A stretch of DNA of 64,000 bases from contig PBNO01000014.1 in assembly GCA_002723155.1 (NCBI GenBank), forward strand, positions 59,402 through 123,401, written 5' to 3'. Positions 43,819 through 51,486 of this stretch are shown one piece after another. The number at the start of each line of letters is the position of its first letter. Within the stretch, counting starts at the first letter, position 1. The notes beneath the pieces are model-generated. The model saw nothing but the letters and a program-made list of their open reading frames with translations. It did no database searches and was not told the origin of the DNA. The DNA comes from Ponticaulis sp. GTDB lineage: Bacteria; Pseudomonadota; Alphaproteobacteria; Caulobacterales; Hyphomonadaceae. The position numbers and the translations under genes are program-made.

Positions 43819-45098
43819 TACGGGCTGGATTTCGGAATATGGAAACTGCGGGTGAATGTGCTGAGCGCAATCAGGCCCATAAGCACGCTTAGAACGACGA
43901 ATCCCGCAATCAGCGATACCAGCTTCATGGACCAGTCCATCACAGTTGTTGCTGCGTTCAGCGCATCTTCGCCATAGTGTTTTGCCAGAGCGATAGCGCG
44001 GTCGCCGCCTGCCTGCGAAATGAGCTCGGCGCGTTTCAGATCGCTCTGTGATGAGATCGTTTCAATCAACATAAGCGCATCGACCGTTGCACGACCTTCG
44101 TTCAGCGCCGCCAGACGTTCCAGATCGCTGATGAAGATGCGTAGACGTGGCTGGTCCACCGACTCTGCGAAGGCCGCGAAAATGGCATCAGTCTGGATCA
44201 ACAGGTTGGAGTTTGATGCAAAGGCGGCCTCAAGGTTAGCCCGCAACGTGTCTTCCGGCATTGCGCGTTCCAGATGATCGCGCAGCGTGCGCTCGAAATC
44301 AGGCGCCAGCCTGTCTGCACGGATAGCCGTTTTCAGAAGCGATGCGCCCTCAAAAAAGCGGCTATCAAGCTCTAATTCGTCCAGAAGACCATCGCGGGCG
44401 ATAAGACCGAGGCCTGAAATGGATAGCGCAAAAACGTCCGTGCGGTCACCGCGTATCCAGCCAGCGCTCTGAAAGGCGAGGTCACGCGCATCGCCAAGCA
44501 CGAAGAATTCAGGCTCGGGCGCAGCGTCTGTCTCGTCTTCGATCAGAGCTTCAGACTGCAAGCCGTCTTCTTCTGTTTCGGGCATGGTTTCAGTCTCTGT
44601 TTCCGCAGCCTCAGCAGGTGGTACGGGCGTCATGTCCATCACCGGCGGCGCGACAGCGCGCTCATAGCGGGCGCGGACATCATCAGGCAGGAACAGCTTA
44701 GCTGCTGTCAGAAGCCGGTCATCATGCTGGCCTGTGCTCTCTGTGGAAGCGGCAGCGCTTACAGCGGCTGCGTCCTGCCGGTTAAGCATAGAGGGCGCTG
44801 AAAGCAGGAAACCGCGCGCGCTGGTAATATCTCCCTGTCGGACTTCGGCATCGATCAGCTCTGCCCAGTACTGCCTGTTATTCTCATGGCTTGGGATGAG
44901 GTCTGCGAACATGCGTCCCATACGGTCCTGCGTGGCCGTGATAGCCTCTGAAGTCGGCTCATATTCGGCACCGCGAGCGTTCCGTGTCTCCTGAATAATC
45001 AGGAAAACGACAATGCCGCTGATGATCAGTAGAATGTTGAAAATCAGGGCGGAAATCCATCCGAATGATCTTTGCGAATTTCGACTGCGTGAACGCAT
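43815..45098 (-). CDS. Hypothetical two-helix membrane protein, 427 aa
   Basis: I do not recognise a family. An N-terminal helix (ISALIFNILLIISGIVVFLI) and a C-terminal helix (LVSLIAGFVVLSVLMGLIAL) bracket a long region, most likely periplasmic, with an acidic Glu/Thr/Pro linker (about 155-205) followed by helical segments rich in Leu/Ala/Glu. It is placed between the sugar cluster and a large beta-propeller gene, divergent from the latter. An envelope or motility role is only suggested by position. Confidence 0.65.
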   Translation of the reverse strand: MRSRSRNSQRSFGWISALIFNILLIISGIVVFLIIQETRNARGAEYEPTSEAITATQDRMGRMFADLIPSHENNRQYWAELIDAEVRQGDITSARGFLLSAPSMLNRQDAAAVSAAASTESTGQHDDRLLTAAKLFLPDDVRARYERAVAPPVMDMTPVPPAEAAETETETMPETEEDGLQSEALIEDETDAAPEPEFFVLGDARDLAFQSAGWIRGDRTDVFALSISGLGLIARDGLLDELELDSRFFEGASLLKTAIRADRLAPDFERTLRDHLERAMPEDTLRANLEAAFASNSNLLIQTDAIFAAFAESVDQPRLRIFISDLERLAALNEGRATVDALMLIETISSQSDLKRAELISQAGGDRAIALAKHYGEDALNAATTVMDWSMKLVSLIAGFVVLSVLMGLIALSTFTRSFHIPKSSPY

Positions 45099-45166
45099 GG
45101 AATGGTTTCCGGATTCTACCGATTTGCTGGGACCTATTAGTACTTTCGTTAGGTCGATGACGGATA

Positions 45167-47920
45167 ATGATCAAGTCTCGCCTGCGCGTCGCAGGTGTTT
45201 TGTCGCTGAAAGATGGCGAAACGATGGAACCGATTAATTTCGATTTTTCTCCGCTTGCGGGGTATTACAACGCGAAGATTAATCTCAGCCTTGCATCCGC
45301 ACAGGCTCGCTCTGTCTCGTCTACGCAAGCGTCGGAAGAAACCGCAACATCCAGCAGCGACCTGCCATGGCGCCAGGAAGTTGATCCTGATGACGCGCTG
45401 CGCAAAGCACTTGGCGCAGCCTCTTTCCTTCCCGATAGCGTAGCGCGTGATGCGCGCGACGAACGCGGCGACGTACCGAAAATTTTTGCGGCATACTCTG
45501 CGCTGGCCAGCATCACGGCGATCGCGCAGGCTGCCAAAGAAGACCGCCTTCCGGTCGGTCAGGAAAGCCGCGCTCAGAAAAGAATGCTGGAAGGCATTCT
45601 GGAAGTTAAGAACTTCCTCGCCAGCGTGGATATGCAGAAGACCATTCTGATCACCGGCGAGCGCCTGTCTGCGGCGCAGAGTGAAGCAGCGATCACGCGC
45701 TCTTCTTACGAGTACAATACTAAGGTTCTGCACTCCGGCGAGTATGACGCTGAAGTCGCTGCGTTCACTGGCGACAAAGTGTTCACAGTCACGGCCAAGA
45801 AGATCAACACGACCGAGTCGGTGACGATTGATCTTGCCGACATGGAAGCCACGACCGGCAAAACAGTCCGCAATCTCGACAACGTCGCCGAGTTCATCAA
45901 TTTCAAACTTGAAGAAGCTGGCGTTCGTAGCTCGTTCGTCCGCGAGAAGATCGGCATTAAAGACGAAAATGGCGTCATTCAGGGTGATGATTTCGGCTTC
46001 AAGATTAAAGGCGTTTCGACCGAGACGCTGAGCTTTTCTGCAGCTGACGCTGCGCCTGCGGCGATCATGGTTGGTCAGTCCGGCATGGGCGATAATGGCG
46101 GCGGCCAGCTTTCTGTCTGGACCGGTATCGACGGTGGCACGCCTGTCATGGCGAATGCCGCGCGCCTCGGCGAAGACGGCAAAGAAACGAATATTGCAGC
46201 TACGGCGGTTCATCCTGATGGTGGATACGTTGTCGTTGGCACGACTGAGGGCGTGATCGGCGAAAGCGGTATTCGCGGTGAAGAAGATACCTTCATGGCG
46301 CGCTATGACAGCCAGGGTCAGATGGTCTGGTCACGTACGCTCGGCGCTGCGACCTCTGCTGAAGGTCTGGCACTCGCTGTATCCGATGATGGCAAGATCG
46401 CTATTACGGGCAAGACATCCGACGAGCTGATCACCAATGCGATTGGCGGCGGCGATGACACATTCGTCACCATGTATGATGCCGATGGTATCGAGCAGTG
46501 GACCCGTCAGCGCGGCAGCACATACGATGATCAGGGTAACTCGATTGCTTTTGCGGCAGACGGGTCGCTCGTCATTGGTGGCACAACGGCTGGCAGCCTG
46601 ACCGAAGACCTGCTCACAGGTGGCAAAGACGCGTTCGTCGAGAAACTGGACGCTGACGGCAACCAGCTCTGGCTGCGCCAGTTCGGCACGACCGAGAATG
46701 ACTCCGTGAAAGAGGTGAAGGTCGCAGATGATGGCTCCGTCATCGTCGCGAGCATCGAGAACGGTGAAGCCATTCTGCGCAGCTATGCGGGTGGTACAGA
46801 CGATCCATCCGACTGGACATACTCTCTTGGTAATCTCAATGGCGGCGATATCGGCGCGCTCGAGATTGCAGACGACGGCACAATCTATCTTGGCGGTTCG
46901 ACACGCACGACGGGTACCGATGCAACGGGATTTACAACGGGTACACAATCTGACCGTGATGGATTTGTTGCGAGCATCAACGTCAATGGCGGCGGCGTGG
47001 TCAGCACGAACTGGCTGCAACGTATTGGTGGAGCTGACTATCAGTCTGTTGAAGGGCTGAAGGTTTCGGGTAGCGAAGTGATTATCGCAGGCACCGGCGA
47101 AGGTGAGTTCGGTACAGCAACGTCTGATAAAGATCAGTCTGCGTTCCTCAGCTCTCTGTCTGTTGCAGACGGTACGCAAGGCTGGTCGTCCAGCCTGTCA
47201 GGCCGCGGCGGCATTTCTTCTGCCAGCGACGTGGTTCTCTCTGACAGCTTCTCAAACACACTTGATGCGTTCGGCCTTCCGGATGGCGATATGGTGTTGG
47301 CGGATACAGCGGCGGTGACGGACCGCCTGTCTATTCGTCCTGGCGACCATTTCTACGTCTCCGTTGACGGCGGGCGCGATAAGAAGATCACGGTCGAGCA
47401 GGGCGACAATCTGCGGTCTCTGACATTTAAGCTGAGCGCTGCGCTTGTGCTGGACGGCAAAGCAGACGTGCGCCGTAGCAATGGCGCGCAGTCGCTCAAG
47501 ATTACTCCGAATGAAGGTGTCCAGATCGAGCTGAAATACGGCGCTGAAGGCCGTGATGCGCTGGCCGCACTTGGCCTGCCAACTGGCGTCATTATGGAAA
47601 AGCCGATCCCGGGCAGCGACTCTGTCAGCGACAGTCCTGAAATCGTCGCGCTTGGTCTGCTGGATAATCTGAACTTCGACACCAAAGAGTCCCGCGACGA
47701 CGCATTCGACGTTCTTGAGGGCGCGCTTCGCGGTCTGCGTACAGCCTATCGTTGGGCGGTTGATGACCCGACGCTTCTGGCGCTCCGCAATAATGATCAA
47801 GGGCCGGGCCGGAATTCGGGCGGTACACCGCCTGCTTATCTGACAGCGCAGATTGCCAATCTTCAGGCCGGTCTGCAGCGTCTGACGGCTGGTGGTGGCG
47901 GAGTGAACTTCTTCGCCTGA
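45167..47920 (+). CDS. Large SBBP-type beta-propeller protein with a C-terminal domain resembling flagellar hook-associated motifs
   Basis: 917 aa, no signal peptide. About 130-270 is an alpha/beta region. About 300-690 holds repeats of the SBBP type: GGYVVVGTTEGVIGES, DDTFVTMYDADGIEQWTRQR and DAFVEKLDADGNQLWLRQFG each pair a glycine-rich strand with a D..V...D..G...W blade. About 700-800 contains HFYVSVDGGRDKKITVEQGD and LRSLTFKLSAAL, which looks like the flagellin hook IN motif of FlgK/FliD. The tail is helical, ending in Gly-Gly-rich sequence. Start uncertain: ATG 45224 (MEPINFDFS) is equally possible. A secreted flagellum-associated protein is an inference. Confidence 0.72.
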   Translation: MIKSRLRVAGVLSLKDGETMEPINFDFSPLAGYYNAKINLSLASAQARSVSSTQASEETATSSSDLPWRQEVDPDDALRKALGAASFLPDSVARDARDERGDVPKIFAAYSALASITAIAQAAKEDRLPVGQESRAQKRMLEGILEVKNFLASVDMQKTILITGERLSAAQSEAAITRSSYEYNTKVLHSGEYDAEVAAFTGDKVFTVTAKKINTTESVTIDLADMEATTGKTVRNLDNVAEFINFKLEEAGVRSSFVREKIGIKDENGVIQGDDFGFKIKGVSTETLSFSAADAAPAAIMVGQSGMGDNGGGQLSVWTGIDGGTPVMANAARLGEDGKETNIAATAVHPDGGYVVVGTTEGVIGESGIRGEEDTFMARYDSQGQMVWSRTLGAATSAEGLALAVSDDGKIAITGKTSDELITNAIGGGDDTFVTMYDADGIEQWTRQRGSTYDDQGNSIAFAADGSLVIGGTTAGSLTEDLLTGGKDAFVEKLDADGNQLWLRQFGTTENDSVKEVKVADDGSVIVASIENGEAILRSYAGGTDDPSDWTYSLGNLNGGDIGALEIADDGTIYLGGSTRTTGTDATGFTTGTQSDRDGFVASINVNGGGVVSTNWLQRIGGADYQSVEGLKVSGSEVIIAGTGEGEFGTATSDKDQSAFLSSLSVADGTQGWSSSLSGRGGISSASDVVLSDSFSNTLDAFGLPDGDMVLADTAAVTDRLSIRPGDHFYVSVDGGRDKKITVEQGDNLRSLTFKLSAALVLDGKADVRRSNGAQSLKITPNEGVQIELKYGAEGRDALAALGLPTGVIMEKPIPGSDSVSDSPEIVALGLLDNLNFDTKESRDDAFDVLEGALRGLRTAYRWAVDDPTLLALRNNDQGPGRNSGGTPPAYLTAQIANLQAGLQRLTAGGGGVNFFA

Positions 47921-48469
47921 TCAGGCGTCCCGCCACGCGCCGGATGCCAATCCGTCAATGCTCCAGCTTCCAACCGAATAGCGTATAAGCCGCAAGGTCG
48001 GGTGACCGACTGCGGCTGTCATACGCCGTACCTGACGGTTTCTGCCTTCCGTAATTGAAAGCTCGATCCAGCTGTCCGGCACGCTTTTGCGGACTCGTAT
48101 AGGCGGGTCTCGTTCCCATAGCTCTGCTGGTGCATCCATCGGGCGTACGATCGCCGGGCGTGTCAGCCCGTCTTTCAGTTCGACGCCATTCTGTAGAGCA
48201 GACAGGGCGGCTTCATCCGGCACCCCTTCAACCTGAACCCAATAGGTTTTGGGCTGTTTGAATTTCGGGCTGGCTATTTTGTTCTGGAGCTTGCCGTCAT
48301 TTGTCAGAACAAGCAGGCCCTCGCTGTCACGATCCAGACGACCGGCAGCATAAACGCCCGGAATGTCGATATAGTCAGACAGCGTCTGGCGGTCCGTGCC
48401 TTCATTTCCCTTATCGGTGAATTGAGACAGCACGTTGAATGGTTTGTTGAACAGAATAGTGCGCGACAT
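47921..48469 (-). CDS. rluE: rRNA pseudouridine synthase, RsuA/RluE family
   Basis: 182 aa from ATG 48469 (MSRTILFNKPFNVLSQF). The catalytic Asp is in AAGRLDRDSEGLLVLTNDG; TYWVQVEGVP and TEGRNRQVRRMTAAVGHPTLRLIR complete the family pattern. No N-terminal S4 domain, which together with length and sequence points to RluE (23S rRNA U2457). Cytoplasmic, housekeeping. Convergent with the propeller gene and 20 bp downstream of the small zinc-ribbon-like gene. Confidence 0.85.
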   Translation of the reverse strand: MSRTILFNKPFNVLSQFTDKGNEGTDRQTLSDYIDIPGVYAAGRLDRDSEGLLVLTNDGKLQNKIASPKFKQPKTYWVQVEGVPDEAALSALQNGVELKDGLTRPAIVRPMDAPAELWERDPPIRVRKSVPDSWIELSITEGRNRQVRRMTAAVGHPTLRLIRYSVGSWSIDGLASGAWRDA

Positions 48470-48489
48470 GGCGCCCTTGTACCGCGGCT

Positions 48490-48804
48490 TTACAGACTTG
48501 CAAAAAGATCCGGCGTTTTGACATCGCGCGCATTGCGGATGTCCTCGCCAACATAGAAACACGGATGCTTCAGAGACTGCAGCCCGCCTCGCGCTTCATA
48601 ATGCGACCAGCCGCCATTAGGCATTTTTGCTGAGCGAACCTTGGCGCCGCACATCGGGCAGTCATGAAGCCATGTTTTGGAGCCGTGAGAGGTGAGTGCG
48701 GTTTCGCGCACCATCCAGCTGCCGGGAATACGTGTGTATGCGCCGGATTTGAGTTTCCGGTCGTGAGCTTTGCGATAAATCAGCTGCACCGTCATGCCTT
48801 TCAT
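48490..48804 (-). CDS. Small hypothetical protein with CxxC motif
   Basis: 104 aa, basic, with a CPMCGAKVRSAKM block that could be half of a zinc ribbon, plus a single later Cys (HPCFYVGED). No function assigned. It is 20 bp upstream of the pseudouridine synthase on the same strand and may be co-transcribed. Two possible starts, ATG 48804 and ATG 48795. Confidence 0.6.
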   Translation of the reverse strand: MKGMTVQLIYRKAHDRKLKSGAYTRIPGSWMVRETALTSHGSKTWLHDCPMCGAKVRSAKMPNGGWSHYEARGGLQSLKHPCFYVGEDIRNARDVKTPDLFASL

Positions 48805-48975
48805 CTCAGGTCATGGAGTCTCGCCTGATATACTTAATGAAAACTTGGCAAACGGGCCTTCGGCCGGATCCGTAGCGAGGTTTTTTATCGAACAGCGGTG
48901 TAGGCGGGAAAGTGCGAATACGTATAGGTTACCACGCAGTGCCTGAGGGCCTGATATTCAGTTTGGGTTTTGTCG

Positions 48976-49470
48976 ATGAGTCTGCCGTTTCTTCCTAATA
49001 TTCCTGTCAGTGATATTTCGGCTGCAATTCAGGTCGCGATTGGTCCGATCTTTCTTCTGGTCGGTACAGGCTCGCTTCTGAATGTTGTGACAGGGCGGCT
49101 GGGGCGCGTTGTGGACCGTGCGCGCGTATTGGAACGCCTCATTGAAGAAGGTGAGGAAGAAGTTCTGGAGCGTCGTCATCTGATGGAGCTGAAGGCGCTG
49201 GACCGGCGCATGAAATATGGCAACCGCGCTGTACTTCTGTGTTCGCTCTCAGCCGTGCTGATCTGTATTCTGGTCGCGCTGGTTTTCGTACTCGATTTTA
49301 TCGGTGCGGCAGCAGGGATCATCATCGCCATCCTGTTCATGATGGTGATGGCAGCCCTCGCGGCTGGGCTGATCAGCTTTCTTCTGGAAGTTCACACAGC
49401 GACGCGGTTTCTCCGGGTGCGCCATGAAGTGCTAGCGCGTCAGCACAAGAGTGCGTCGAGCGAGGCTTAG
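48976..49470 (+). CDS. DUF2721-family membrane protein
   Basis: 164 aa from ATG 48976. Three membrane helices (AIQVAIGPIFLLVGTGSLLN, VLLCSLSAVLICILVALVFV and IIIAILFMMVMAALAAGLIS) and the DUF2721 pattern TGRLGRVVDRARVLE between the first two. No function is known for the family. Its stop is 2 bp from the end of the convergent OmpA-like gene. Confidence 0.82.
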   Translation: MSLPFLPNIPVSDISAAIQVAIGPIFLLVGTGSLLNVVTGRLGRVVDRARVLERLIEEGEEEVLERRHLMELKALDRRMKYGNRAVLLCSLSAVLICILVALVFVLDFIGAAAGIIIAILFMMVMAALAAGLISFLLEVHTATRFLRVRHEVLARQHKSASSEA

Positions 49471-49472
49471 GC

Positions 49473-49940
49473 TTATTCCCGGAAATAGACGTCGACCCGG
49501 CGGTTCATCGGGTTGATCAGATTGTCTTCGGTGACAGCGTTGGTTTCACCCATGGCGACAATCGCAATGCGGTCCACGTCGAGATCAGCTGCCATGAGCG
49601 CGTCCAGAACATTGTCTGCGCGCTCCTGCGATACGGTCATGTTCACTGTGTCACTACCGAGCGCATCTGACTGGGCGACAATCTCAATTGCTGAAAGGTC
49701 GCAGTTCTCTGCGGCTTCGACCGCGATAGCGATGGCATCCTGAGCGATTTCATCAAGGTCGGTCTCGTTGGACGCAAAATAGATCGGGAAGTTTCTGTCA
49801 GCGCAAACAGGCGTGGTCGCTTCAGCTTCCATAACCGGTGCTTCCGGTGGTGGCGGCGGCAATGAAGTGGTCGTGCAGGCGGCGGCCATCATCATCAGGC
49901 CTGAAGTCAGTACGGCGCGTCGGACAGAAAGCGTTTTCAT
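49473..49940 (-). CDS. OmpA-like lipoprotein
   Basis: 155 aa from ATG 49940, which has GGGGG upstream. A lipoprotein signal (LTSGLMMMAAACTTT, lipobox Cys near residue 22) is followed by a proline-rich spacer and an OmpA-type peptidoglycan-binding domain (IYFASNETDLDEIAQDAIAI, then VDRIAIVAMGETNAV and NPMNRRVDVYF). It probably tethers the outer membrane to the cell wall. Smaller than typical Pal. Confidence 0.85.
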   Translation of the reverse strand: MKTLSVRRAVLTSGLMMMAAACTTTSLPPPPPEAPVMEAEATTPVCADRNFPIYFASNETDLDEIAQDAIAIAVEAAENCDLSAIEIVAQSDALGSDTVNMTVSQERADNVLDALMAADLDVDRIAIVAMGETNAVTEDNLINPMNRRVDVYFRE

Positions 49941-50204
49941 TTCAAAATTCCCCCAAACTCCATTAGACCATGTGATGGAACGCATTATCTGGCAATCGGT
50001 TCCTGATCGATAAAATTTAAATAATGCCATTCATTAAACAGTAATCAGTATTAATGGAAATCGGCCCACTTTTTACCAAGGTAAATGCAAGCGGGTATTT
50101 CATTAATCGGTTTTGTTAGTTTCTCCTGTGGACTGCCGCATTTGCTTAACCATACGGAAATCCATAGCTGCGTTAATCAGGGTGTGCCTCACTATGGAGC
50201 CCTT

Positions 50205-50627
50205 ATGATGAAAGCTATGATCAAACACGTCGCGTCAGCGACCGGTCTGTCCCCTAAGCGTGCTGAAAATGCCCTTGGCATTGTTCTTAATGCATCCGAA
50301 CGACAAGGCTCTGTGTTCGTAGCCCAGCTATATAAGAAGCTTCCAGGCGCTAAAGCGCTGTCTGCGAAGGCAGGTAAGGCAACCGGCGCTGCCACGGGTG
50401 AGCTTGCGCGCCTGATTGAACAGACACCGGGTGGTCGCATGGCGGTCGCGACAGGTATGATCCGCAATCTGCAAAAGGCTGGCCTCGGCCATAACGAGAT
50501 TTCCGGCATCTTCCCGGCTGTTTCTTCATACTGCGAAGAGGCGTTCGGCCTTAAGGGCTTTGGCCATCTCGGCGACTTGTTGGGAACGCGCGGGGCGGAC
50601 GCAGCGACGGACACGGCTGTTGCCTGA
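50205..50627 (+). CDS. Hypothetical protein, about 140 aa
   Basis: The start is placed at ATG 50205 (or 50208), which has GGAG upstream; the earlier in-frame extension from 50085 is poorly coding. The protein begins MMKAMIKHVASATGLSPKRAENALGIVL, a helical opening that resembles short DUF2780/DUF2267-like helix-turn proteins, but the match is not certain. An Ala/Gly/Lys-rich middle follows. No membrane segment. A terminator hairpin follows 28 bp after the stop. Confidence 0.6.
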   Translation: MMKAMIKHVASATGLSPKRAENALGIVLNASERQGSVFVAQLYKKLPGAKALSAKAGKATGAATGELARLIEQTPGGRMAVATGMIRNLQKAGLGHNEISGIFPAVSSYCEEAFGLKGFGHLGDLLGTRGADAATDTAVA

Positions 50628-50653
50628 CCTGCAAGGCACAAACTGAGTTTCTG

Positions 50654-50681
50654 AAGAGCTACCTGAGCGGGTGGCTCTTTT
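50654..50681 (+). terminator. Terminator after the 140-aa hypothetical gene
   Basis: GAGCTACC pairs with GGTGGCTC through a TGAGCG loop with one U-G pair, flanked by AA and TT to extend the stem, and is followed by TTTT. Confidence 0.75.
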
Positions 50682-50719
50682 CGTTTGCGCAGATGTGTGA
50701 CGCTGGATAAACCGGCGAT

Positions 50720-50980
50720 ATGGCCGATAACGATATCCTCTCTTTCGAAATGATCCTGACTGCGCTCCGTGAGGAGGCGGCAGACTGTTTCACCGATCCT
50801 GTGTTGGTGACGATTGATTTCAGTAAGATTGCTGATGTTGATCCGAAGGGCGGCGAGGCAAAAGTCCAGCGTCTGAAATCGTCACGCCGCGTCGCTTTTC
50901 TGAAGGCGGAACTCTATCAGGAAGATGCTCTGATCTTTAGCGCGAAAGCAGTCTTCAAGGCCCGCGCCGGACTCGAATAA
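50720..50980 (+). CDS. Short hypothetical protein, possible half hotdog domain
   Basis: 86 aa. The second half (FSKIADVDPKGGEAKVQRLK, then RRVAFLKAELYQEDALIFSA) resembles the C-terminal beta strands of a PaaI-type hotdog thioesterase, without the HGG-containing N-terminal strand-helix. It may be a truncated relative of the hotdog family or just a similar fold. The gene is followed by an unusually AT-rich intergenic stretch. Confidence 0.55.
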   Translation: MADNDILSFEMILTALREEAADCFTDPVLVTIDFSKIADVDPKGGEAKVQRLKSSRRVAFLKAELYQEDALIFSAKAVFKARAGLE

Positions 50981-51005
50981 AGTAAACAAAAAGTAAATAT
51001 AAAAC

Positions 51006-51037
51006 TTTATTCCAATTTATTCTAAATTTGTTCCAAA
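51006..51037. repeat. Three tandem 10-11-bp repeats in an AT-rich promoter region
   Basis: TTTATTCCAA, TTTATTCTAAA and TTTGTTCCAAA follow one another directly, each about one helical turn long. They stand in an AT-rich stretch (about 50980-51070), unlike the surrounding sequence, 60 bp upstream of the next small gene, and could be an operator array. Confidence 0.6.
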
Positions 51038-51096
51038 ACAATATTTACATGAGAACAAAAGAGGAATATCTATGACCCATGGAACGGAGGGTGAAC

Positions 51097-51426
51097 ATGC
51101 CTGTTGTGAATTTCTGTGGTCAGTCTGGTCGGTCAGTGTCTTTCGAACGCGTCTCCCCGGACTCTGATTGGGCGGCGCGTGAAGGCATCGCCATGTTTGC
51201 TTCTCATACCGGTTTCGGATGGCGCATTATCCGTATCGTCGAGCTGGATGGTCGCCCTGACAATATCCAGCCGATCTGGGCTTATCGTGACGCACAGCGA
51301 TATGGTGCCCGCGCTGTCTTCTTTATGGAACATACCCGAATTCTGGATCGCAAAACAACTATCGCCGATCTGCGCGAAGGTCTTGATCCTGTCTGTGACA
51401 CCCAACGCGCGAGCCGCGCTGCCTAA
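51097..51426 (+). CDS. Small hypothetical protein, 109 aa
   Basis: ATG 51097 is chosen because a near-ideal GGAGG stands 7 bp before it; an in-frame ATG at 51079 lacks one. The protein (MPVVNFCGQSGRSVSFERVS) has mixed alpha/beta character with many aromatic residues (FGWRIIRIVELDG, PIWAYRDAQRYG) and no known motif. It has its own promoter region with three short tandem repeats and its own strong terminator, so it is a single regulated gene. Confidence 0.65.
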   Translation: MPVVNFCGQSGRSVSFERVSPDSDWAAREGIAMFASHTGFGWRIIRIVELDGRPDNIQPIWAYRDAQRYGARAVFFMEHTRILDRKTTIADLREGLDPVCDTQRASRAA

Positions 51427-51431
51427 ACTGA

Positions 51432-51470
51432 AAGGCCGGTCCGCTGCCCGTGGACCGGCCTTCTTTTTAT
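51432..51470. terminator. Terminator after the 109-aa gene
   Basis: AAGGCCGGTCC (51432-51442) pairs perfectly over 11 bp with GGACCGGCCTT (51452-51462), followed by CTTTTTATT. Confidence 0.93.
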
Positions 51471-51486
51471 TAGCTTGGGGCGTGAT

